DNA of 48,916 nt. Source: Pseudomonadota bacterium (lineage in GTDB: Bacteria > Pseudomonadota > Alphaproteobacteria > Reyranellales > Reyranellaceae). Numbering within the stretch: the stretch's first letter is position 1; each line of letters starts with the position of its first letter. Under the pieces are notes generated by a model. The model saw only the letters and a list, made by a program, of their open reading frames with translations, was not told where the DNA came from and did no database searches. The translations under genes and the position numbers were made by a program. This document shows positions 43,237 through 48,916 of the stretch, in pieces. Location: NCBI GenBank assembly GCA_018242505.1, contig JAFEBU010000079.1, positions 1 through 48,916 of the forward strand, given 5' to 3'.

Positions 43237-43961
43237 GCCGCTGCTGCCTTGGGTGCAGCCAGCGCCTCCAGCCGCCGCACCCGGACTTCGATGATCTGTC
43301 CAAGGATTGAGATAGCTATTTCCGCGGGAGACCTGGCGCCGATATTGAGTCCGATCGGTCCGTGGATGCGGGCGAACTGCTCTTCCGTGATGCCGGCTTC
43401 CTCCAGTCGATCCTTGCGCTTGGCGTGGGTCCGCTTGCTGCCGAGCGCACCGATGTAAAAGACGTCGGACTTCAGCGCTGCTTCGAGCGCCGGATCGTCG
43501 AGCTTGGGATCGTGCGTCAACGTCACGACCGCTGTCGAGACATCGAGGCCCATCTTCTCCATGGCCTCGTCGGCCCATTCCTGCATCACCTTCACACCAG
43601 GAAAGCGCGCATCGGTCGCGAAGGCGCGCCGCGGATCGACGACCGTCACGTCAAAATCCATCAACGATGCCATCGGGGCCAGCGACTGCGCGATATGGAC
43701 GGCGCCGACGATGATGAGCCGTGCGGGGGGAACGTAGACATTCAGAAAGACCTTCTGACCACCGAGATCGATCGTCTCGCTGCGGCCAATCGCCATGGCG
43801 CGGCGCGCTGCCGCCGCAAGCGCCGCGTCGCCAGACAGGTCGCCTGCGATCCGGTCCGCATAGACGAGCGCTTCGGCCGCATCGCTCAGCCGCGTCGCGA
43901 GAACAACCGCACGTCGGTTGCCCCGGGCCTCCTGTAACGCTTTCAGGGTCTCGCTCTTCAT
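43233..43961 (-). CDS. XdhC/CoxI-type protein, Rossmann domain
   Basis: A 242-aa protein matching the C-terminal half of XdhC. An N-terminal portion of about 80 residues (LATRLSDAAEALVY, RAMAIGRSETIDLGG) leads into a Rossmann fold: RLIIVGAVHIAQSLAPMASLMDF, VVDPRRAFAT, TLTHDPKLDDPALEAAL, YIGALGSKRTHAKR and GLNIGARSPAEIAISI. XdhC proteins bind the sulfurated Mo cofactor and hand it to the apo-hydroxylase. In this locus the XdhC N-terminal domain is a separate gene immediately upstream (3 bases), a split arrangement typical of cox-type clusters. Confidence 0.92.
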   Translation of the reverse strand: MKSETLKALQEARGNRRAVVLATRLSDAAEALVYADRIAGDLSGDAALAAAARRAMAIGRSETIDLGGQKVFLNVYVPPARLIIVGAVHIAQSLAPMASLMDFDVTVVDPRRAFATDARFPGVKVMQEWADEAMEKMGLDVSTAVVTLTHDPKLDDPALEAALKSDVFYIGALGSKRTHAKRKDRLEEAGITEEQFARIHGPIGLNIGARSPAEIAISILGQIIEVRVRRLEALAAPKAAAA

Positions 43962-43964
43962 CGC

Positions 43965-44285
43965 TCAACTCACTTTCTCGACGAACACCTGCACCTTTCC
44001 GCCACAGGCGAGGCCCACATCCCATGCCTGCTCGTCGGTCACGCCGAAATCCAGGAGTCGGGGCTGACCATCGGTAATCGAGGCAAGCGCCTCTTTCACA
44101 ACGGCGCCCTCGATGCAACCGCCGGAAACCGACCCCACCATGGCACCCGTATCATCGACCGCGAGTTGGCTGCCGACAGGGCGCGGCGAGGAGCCCCAGG
44201 TTGTAATCACCGTGGCGATCGCGACATCCTTGCCGGAAGCCTTCCACTTGCCGACCTGGTCCAGGACTTCCAGCGCGTCGCTCAT
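43965..44285 (-). CDS. XdhC/CoxI-type protein, N-terminal cysteine domain
   Basis: A 106-aa protein equal to the XdhC N-terminal domain alone. The characteristic Cys-rich pieces are GSVSGGCIEGAVVKEAL and GLACGGKVQVFVE, with WGSSPRPVGSQLAVDDTG in front. It probably works together with the Rossmann-type half encoded next. It begins 3 bases after the stop of the VWA gene. A full-length XdhC carries both halves in one chain, so this is a natural gene split rather than damage: both halves have clean starts and ends. Confidence 0.92.
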   Translation of the reverse strand: MSDALEVLDQVGKWKASGKDVAIATVITTWGSSPRPVGSQLAVDDTGAMVGSVSGGCIEGAVVKEALASITDGQPRLLDFGVTDEQAWDVGLACGGKVQVFVEKVS

Positions 44286-44288
44286 GGT

Positions 44289-45554
44289 CTACTCCTTGCG
44301 CAATTCCGACTGCCAGTCCGAGAGCCGTTTGTCGGCGGCGTGAGTCTTCACGTCCAACGCGGCAATCAGCCCGGCCAGGCTTTCGAGATTATGCACCGGC
44401 CGGAACTCGTCGACATACGGCAACATTGCCTTGTTGCCCTGAGATTTGGGTTCGTAACCGCCATATCTCAAGAGCGGGTTGAGCCAGATGAGGCGGCTGC
44501 AGGATTTGTAGAGCCGCTCCATTTCCTCCGCCAGACCAGCCGCGCCTTCGCGATCGAGCCCGTCGGTGATCAACAGTACCACGGCGCCCTGCCCCAGCAC
44601 GCGCCGAGACCAGCGATTGTTGAATTCGTGCAATGCCAGACCGATGCGCGTGCCGCCGGACCAGTCCTCGACCTGCGCCGAGGCCTTTTGCAGTGCAATG
44701 TCGACGTCGCGGTTGCGCAAGGCTCGAGTCACGTTGGAAAGCCGCGTCCCGAAGGTGAAGCAAAAGACCCGGTCGCGATCGTTGGTAATCGCATGCATGA
44801 AATGCAGGAACATCCGCGTGTAGCGCGCCATCGACCCCGAGATGTCGCACAGGATCACCAGCGGCGGCGGACGATGACGCGGCTCACGACGACGCAGCTC
44901 GATCAACCCCTCCGGCCGCAAGGCCCGTCGCAGCGAGGCGCGGAAATCGACACGCGGGCCGCGGCGGGCGGGTTGATGGCGCCGCGTGCGCCGCTCGGGC
45001 ACCGGCAGGCGCAAGCGCGAGATGGCGCGCAAGGCTTCATCGATTTCGGCCTGGCTCATCTGCTCGAAGTCGCGGTGCTGCAGGACTTCGCGATCCGAGA
45101 CGGTGAAGGTCGCCTCGACCTCGACTTCCGGCGGCTCGCTCTCTCTGTCCTCCGGCGACTCCCCTCGTCCGGGCTGCAACGCCTCCTGCAGGCGACGGCT
45201 GAGCTGTTTGCGCTTGTCCTCTTCGGCCGGAATGCCGACCTGCGGCAGCAACATCTCCATCATCTTCTCCAGAAGACGTGGATTGCGCCAATAGACATGG
45301 AACGCCTGGTCGAAGATTTCGCGCTGGTCGCGGCGGTTCACGAACACCGAGTGAAGCGTCCAGTAGAAATCGTCGCGGCTCCTGAGCCCTGCCGCTTCGA
45401 CCGCTTCGATCGCCCGCAGGACCCGGCCCGGACCGACGTGCAGGCCCGCCGTGCGTAAGGTCCGCGCAAAATGCACGATGTTGGTCGCAAGCTTGCCGCC
45501 GTCTGGCCGGGGATTCCGTCCCGATTCGGCTGCGGAGGGCGGCAGTGCATCCAT
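44289..45554 (-). CDS. coxE: VWA-domain protein, CoxE type
   Basis: A 421-aa cytosolic protein. The N-terminal part (residues 20-130) has helical blocks LRTAGLHVGPGRVLRAIEAVE and DFYWTLHSVFVNRRDQREIFDQAF typical of CoxE; a VWA domain follows with the MIDAS motif DISGS at about 237 (VILCDISGSMARYTRMF), VFCFTFGTRLSNVT and LLITDGLDREG. With CoxD it forms the MoxR/VWA chaperone couple that matures the Mo-Cu centre of CO dehydrogenase. Charged linker EEDKRKQLSRRLQEA and PERRTRRHQPARRG are also visible. It starts 7 bases after the CoxD-like gene. Confidence 0.92.
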   Translation of the reverse strand: MDALPPSAAESGRNPRPDGGKLATNIVHFARTLRTAGLHVGPGRVLRAIEAVEAAGLRSRDDFYWTLHSVFVNRRDQREIFDQAFHVYWRNPRLLEKMMEMLLPQVGIPAEEDKRKQLSRRLQEALQPGRGESPEDRESEPPEVEVEATFTVSDREVLQHRDFEQMSQAEIDEALRAISRLRLPVPERRTRRHQPARRGPRVDFRASLRRALRPEGLIELRRREPRHRPPPLVILCDISGSMARYTRMFLHFMHAITNDRDRVFCFTFGTRLSNVTRALRNRDVDIALQKASAQVEDWSGGTRIGLALHEFNNRWSRRVLGQGAVVLLITDGLDREGAAGLAEEMERLYKSCSRLIWLNPLLRYGGYEPKSQGNKAMLPYVDEFRPVHNLESLAGLIAALDVKTHAADKRLSDWQSELRKE

Positions 45555-45561
45555 CTTCGGC

Positions 45562-46485
45562 TCAGCCCAGCGGTTGGGCGGCGATATCGGCCTTCACCTT
45601 GCGCAGGATATCGGCCGCTTCCGAGCCTTGCAGGCGCTGAATGTCGTCCTGGTACTTCAGGAGCACGCCCAGCGTGTCATTGATCGTCTTGGGATCGAGA
45701 TCGAGTGCGTTCAGCTCCGACAGCGCGGTTGCCCAGTCGATGGACTCGGCAACGCCCGGCGACTTGAACAAGTCGAGCTTGCGCAGCTCCTGGACAAAAC
45801 CCACGACCTGACGCGACAAACGCTCGCTCGCGCCTGGCGCCTTCACTCTCAAGATCTCGAGCTCGCGTTTAAGGTCCGGATAGTCGACCCAGTGATAAAA
45901 GCAGCGCCGCTTCAACGCATCGTGGATCTCGCGGGTGCGATTGGACGTGATGATGACGATCGGCGCCTGTGCTGCCTTGATCGTCCCCAACTCGGGGATC
46001 GTTACCTGGAAATCGGACAGGACCTCAAGCAGGTAAGCCTCGAACGGCTCGTCGGTCCGGTCCAACTCGTCGATCAGCAAGACAGGTGCACCCTCTGCAT
46101 GCGGCTGCAGCGCTTCGAGAAGCGGACGGCGGATCAAAAACCGTTCGTTGAAGATGTCGGACTCCAGTTCGGAACGATCCTGCACTCCCTGCGCCTCGGC
46201 GAGCCGGATCTCGATCATCTGGCGGGAATAGTTCCACTCGTAGACCGCCGACGAGACGTCGAGGCCTTCGTAACATTGCAAGCGTATCAGCGGCCGCTTC
46301 AGCGTTTCCGCCAGCACCTTGGCGATCTCCGTCTTGCCCACGCCGGCCTCGCCTTCGCAGAACAGCGGTCGGCCCAGCTTCAGGGCGAGATACAGGACAG
46401 TGGCTAGGCTGCGGTCGGCGATATAGTCACCGGCCTTCAAGAGCTCGACAGTGGCATCAATGGATGCCGGCACAGGCGAAGGCAT
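45562..46485 (-). CDS. coxD: MoxR-family AAA+ ATPase, CoxD type
   Basis: A 307-aa ATPase. Walker A is GEAGVGKT at 45-52, Walker B VLLIDE at 135-140 in APVLLIDELDRTDEPFEA, sensor VIITSNRTREIHDALKRRCFYHWVDYPD. These last blocks are the CoxD subset of MoxR proteins. It unfolds or remodels apo-CO dehydrogenase, allowing the copper/sulfur to be added. It is the first gene of the operon; GGAG precedes its ATG and the 108-base gap to the divergent SDR holds the promoter. No coxMSL structural genes are seen. Confidence 0.92.
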   Translation of the reverse strand: MPSPVPASIDATVELLKAGDYIADRSLATVLYLALKLGRPLFCEGEAGVGKTEIAKVLAETLKRPLIRLQCYEGLDVSSAVYEWNYSRQMIEIRLAEAQGVQDRSELESDIFNERFLIRRPLLEALQPHAEGAPVLLIDELDRTDEPFEAYLLEVLSDFQVTIPELGTIKAAQAPIVIITSNRTREIHDALKRRCFYHWVDYPDLKRELEILRVKAPGASERLSRQVVGFVQELRKLDLFKSPGVAESIDWATALSELNALDLDPKTINDTLGVLLKYQDDIQRLQGSEAADILRKVKADIAAQPLG

Positions 46486-46593
46486 GGAACTCCAGAAACG
46501 ATCGGGGTGACGCGAAAGCGTCAGTGTAGCGGATCACGCGATGGGCCGGTATGGTAGGATTCCCGAGAGAATTCAAGCGGTTGGGAGGGAACC

Positions 46594-47337
46594 ATGGCGG
46601 ACGGGCTATTCAAGGGGCGAAGCGCCGTCGTCACGGGCGGAGCGCGCGGCATCGGGCTCGCCTGCGCCGCCCGGATCGTGGCGGGTGGCGGCCGCGTCGC
46701 GCTTTGGGATCGCGACCTCAGCCGCGCTCAGCAATCTGCCACCGAGCTGAAGGATGCGATCGCCGTCGAGGTCGATGTCACGAGCGATGCCTCGATCGAC
46801 ACGGCGCTGACGGCCACGGAGCGACAACTGGCTGCGCCCGATATCCTGGTGGCCAGTGCGGGCATCACCGGCCCCAATACGACCGTGGTGCAGTATCCCG
46901 TCGATGCCTGGCGGCAGGTGATCGACATCAACCTGACCGGTGTCTTCCTGTGCAATCGTGCCCTCGCGCCCGGGATGGTGCAGCGAGGCTGGGGCCGCAT
47001 CGTCAACATCGCCTCGGTTGCGGGTAAGGAGGGCAACCCCAATGCTTCCGCCTACTCGGCATCGAAGGCAGGCGTTATCGGGTTGACGAAATCGTTGGGC
47101 AAGGAACTCGCGACTTCAGGCGTGCTGGTAAACTGTGTGGCACCGGCCGTGATCAAGACGGAGTTGTTCAGCCAGATGACCGAGCAGCACATCCAGTACA
47201 TGCTGTCCAAGATTCCGATGAACCGCTTCGGCGAGGTCGGCGAAGTGGCGGAGCTGGTCTCCTGGCTCGCCTCTCCGCTTTGCACGTTCAGCACGGCTTC
47301 GGTGTTCGATCTTTCCGGTGGCCGAGCCACTTATTGA
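46594..47337 (+). CDS. SDR-family oxidoreductase (3-oxoacyl-ACP-reductase-like)
   Basis: A 247-aa classical SDR. The cofactor motif is TGGARGIG at 14-21, catalytic residues in NIASVAGKEG and AYSASKAGVIGL, and the end is TASVFDLSGGRATY. GGGAGG precedes the ATG by 6 bases. The FabG-like label is by general resemblance only. It is in operon with the amidase (17 bases) and divergent from the CoxD-like gene. A hydroxy/keto step of an amide or lactam catabolic route is conceivable. Confidence 0.92.
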   Translation: MADGLFKGRSAVVTGGARGIGLACAARIVAGGGRVALWDRDLSRAQQSATELKDAIAVEVDVTSDASIDTALTATERQLAAPDILVASAGITGPNTTVVQYPVDAWRQVIDINLTGVFLCNRALAPGMVQRGWGRIVNIASVAGKEGNPNASAYSASKAGVIGLTKSLGKELATSGVLVNCVAPAVIKTELFSQMTEQHIQYMLSKIPMNRFGEVGEVAELVSWLASPLCTFSTASVFDLSGGRATY

Positions 47338-47354
47338 GTTGGGAGCTGCGTATC

Positions 47355-48764
47355 ATGTCCGACCTGCATAATCTTACGCTCACCGAGCTGGCGGAGGGTC
47401 TTTCCGCCCATCGTTTCAGTTCGCGCGACATTGTCGATGCGCTCCTGAAGCGGATCGACAAGGCCGACGGAAAGCTCCATGCCTTCACCGAGGTCTACGG
47501 CAAGGAAGCGATCGCACTTGCCGATGCCGCCGATTCAGCGCGTCGGTCCGGCTTCCCGCTCGGGCCTCTTCACGGCCTGCCGATCGCCTACAAGGATCTG
47601 TGCGATATCGCCGGCCGCATCGGAACCGGCGGCTCGAAGATGTACGCCACGCGCAAGGCGACCGAGACCTCCAATACGGTCGAGCGGCTCACTGCCGCCG
47701 GAATGGTCCCCTTGGGCAAACTCCATATGGTCGAATTCGCCTTCGGCGGTTGGGGCACCAATCCGTTGATGGGCACGCCCTGGAATCCATGGGATCTCAA
47801 GACCCATCGCGTTCCCGGCGGGTCGTCCAGCGGCACGGGTGTTGCCGTGGCCGCACGCCTGGCGCCGGCCGGCATCGGCAGCGACACCGGTGGCTCGGTG
47901 CGCATTCCGTCGGCCTTCAACGGGCTTGTCGGCCTCAAGGTCACCTTTGGCCGCATCGGCCTGTCGGGAACTATATTGCTTAGTTGGACGCTCGACACGA
48001 TCGGGCCGCTCGCGCGATCGGTCGAGGACTGCGCATTGTTGCTCAATGCCCTCGCCGCACCAGATCCGCGCGATCCGACCACGCTCGGCCAGCCCCTGGA
48101 GGATTTCACCCACGCCACCCAGCCGGGCTTGATCAAGGGCATGCGCATCGCCCTGCCCGACGCCGATCAGCTTCCCCGCTTCATGCATCCCGACGTGGTC
48201 AAGGCATGGCAAGCAAGTGCTCGGACATTCGAAAGCCTGGGCGCGACCGTCGAGGCGACGCGGCTGCCGGAATGGTACTTCGATCTGTCGCAGCCGGCGG
48301 GAACGATCATCGCCTCGGAAGCCTTCTCATTGCACCGTGGCTATATCGAAGATGCGACCAAGCCGATCGGTCCTGCCGTGCGCTCACGCACCGTGGCGGC
48401 GAAGGATCTGGCGCCGGGCGCCTATGCCGAGGAGATCCGCATCATGGCCGATCGCCGCCGCGCTTTCACCGACTGGTTCGGACATCATGATGCGGTCTTG
48501 CTGCCCACGGTCGCCGTGCCCGCCATTCCTGTCGCCGAAGTCGACGAAGCATCGCCCATTCCCGGCTATCTGACGCGGCCAGCGAACTATCTTGGCCTCT
48601 GCAGCCTCGCCATGCCGTCGGGCCAGTCGAACGGCCTGCCGCTCGGCATCCAGATCGTTGGCAAACCCTACGGCGAGGGGGATATCCTGCGTCTGGGCAA
48701 GGCCTTCCAGGACGCAACCGACTTCCATCGCCGTGTGCCGGACCTGGCAGTGCTCGACCTTTAA
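47355..48764 (+). CDS. amidase-signature-family hydrolase
   Basis: A 469-aa amidase. The Ser-cisSer-Lys triad is in place: K80 in AYKDLCDIAG, the SSS loop in VPGGSSSGTG (157-159) and nucleophile S181 in DTGGSVRIPSAFNGLVGLK. The C-terminal SNGLPLGIQIVGKPYGE block is typical. It hydrolyses a carboxamide; the substrate is unknown. It is not GatA, because the rest of gatCAB is absent and the protein is aligned rather with single-gene amidases. The ATG at 47355 is chosen; longer frames would overlap the SDR gene. The TAA shares two bases with the stop of the convergent gene. Confidence 0.93.
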   Translation: MSDLHNLTLTELAEGLSAHRFSSRDIVDALLKRIDKADGKLHAFTEVYGKEAIALADAADSARRSGFPLGPLHGLPIAYKDLCDIAGRIGTGGSKMYATRKATETSNTVERLTAAGMVPLGKLHMVEFAFGGWGTNPLMGTPWNPWDLKTHRVPGGSSSGTGVAVAARLAPAGIGSDTGGSVRIPSAFNGLVGLKVTFGRIGLSGTILLSWTLDTIGPLARSVEDCALLLNALAAPDPRDPTTLGQPLEDFTHATQPGLIKGMRIALPDADQLPRFMHPDVVKAWQASARTFESLGATVEATRLPEWYFDLSQPAGTIIASEAFSLHRGYIEDATKPIGPAVRSRTVAAKDLAPGAYAEEIRIMADRRRAFTDWFGHHDAVLLPTVAVPAIPVAEVDEASPIPGYLTRPANYLGLCSLAMPSGQSNGLPLGIQIVGKPYGEGDILRLGKAFQDATDFHRRVPDLAVLDL

Positions 48765-48916
48765 CGCTGCGGCATGCCCTTAGGTACGATGGTGGCGACG
48801 ATCGAGGCGTCGAGCGCCTCGTACTGGTGATAGCCGATCGTCTCGTAGAGCTCGGCCCGGGTCTGCATCTGGTCGAGCATCTTCTGGGTGCCGCCGTCCC
48901 GGCGGATCGCCGCGTA
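48761..48916 (-). CDS. prpB: methylisocitrate-lyase-type (ICL/PEP mutase superfamily) protein, 3' end
   Basis: The last 51 codons of a gene that runs off the window edge. The encoded end reads AIRRDGGTQKMLDQMQTRAEL then YETIGYHQYE, which matches the C-terminal helices of PrpB and related isocitrate-lyase/PEP-mutase family members (pattern RDGTQK, MQTR, ELY, IGYHxYE). PrpB cleaves 2-methylisocitrate to pyruvate and succinate in propionate catabolism. Oxaloacetate decarboxylase-type members share this tail, so the exact enzyme is open. It is convergent with the amidase gene, stop codons interlocked. Confidence 0.72.
   Translation of the reverse strand, partial: YAAIRRDGGTQKMLDQMQTRAELYETIGYHQYEALDASIVATIVPKGMPQR

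Overview
The window is 48.9 kb of high-GC chromosome, almost certainly from an alphaproteobacterium. The support is gene order: the string rlpA - dacC - tmk - holB - metG - tatD - MBL hydrolase, and the neighbourhood sdhE - mfd facing recG, are both arrangements typical of that class. The short (516 aa) MetG, the periplasmic Bug-type binding protein and the Cox-type molybdenum-hydroxylase maturation genes fit a metabolically versatile soil or water member (Hyphomicrobiales or Rhodospirillales-like; Reyranella is only a guess). The genus cannot be fixed from this sequence alone.

Layout. (1) 105-8276, minus strand: a tight housekeeping operon running lytic transglycosylase, RlpA, D-Ala-D-Ala carboxypeptidase, dTMP kinase, DNA polymerase III delta', MetRS, TatD nuclease and an MBL-fold hydrolase. 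It is followed upstream by tRNA-Ser(TGA) at 8411-8500. (2) About 8500-13230: a low-density zone beside the tRNA, holding a frameshifted IS5-type transposase fragment, an intact HxlR regulator plus methyltransferase pair, a ruined DJ-1/PfpI gene, an I78-type inhibitor reading frame with no normal start codon, and a few doubtful small ORFs. (3) 13237-22560: accessory metabolism with alternating strands: an 833-aa TPR protein, a Bug-type binding protein followed by a TPP enzyme, a CYTH protein, a D-threonine-aldolase-type PLP enzyme, two SDRs and a DsbA/FrnE-like oxidoreductase. (4) 22565-31194, minus strand: a complete respiratory nitrate reductase operon narK-narG-narH-narJ-narI plus a parvulin-type isomerase, with a divergent TetR-family regulator (31406-32044) preceded by an AT-rich repeated operator-like element. 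(5) 31938-37870: mfd, sdhE and recG. (6) 37867-46485, minus strand: an operon with Cox-type maturation genes (MoxR ATPase, VWA protein, split XdhC pair, fused MoaB/MobA-like protein), then SufS and SufU, then a DUF4139 protein. (7) 46594-48916: an SDR and an amidase facing the 3' end of a methylisocitrate-lyase-type gene.

How the genes work together. Region 4 would let the cell import nitrate and reduce it at the membrane: NarJ inserts the molybdenum cofactor and the parvulin probably aids folding. Region 6 looks like a post-translational assembly line for a molybdenum hydroxylase of the CO dehydrogenase/xanthine dehydrogenase class: cytidylation of molybdopterin, sulfur mobilisation by SufS, delivery by XdhC proteins, and remodelling by the MoxR/VWA pair. 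The hydroxylase structural genes themselves are not in the window. Many adjacent genes in regions 1, 4 and 6 overlap by exactly 4 bases, so translation is probably coupled throughout.

Nothing here is a clearly new defence, CRISPR or phage system. The most interesting points are the cysteine desulfurase/scaffold pair inside the Mo-hydroxylase maturation operon, the TetR operator beside narK, a hairpin that buries the rlpA ribosome-binding site, and the start-less I78 gene in the decaying region.
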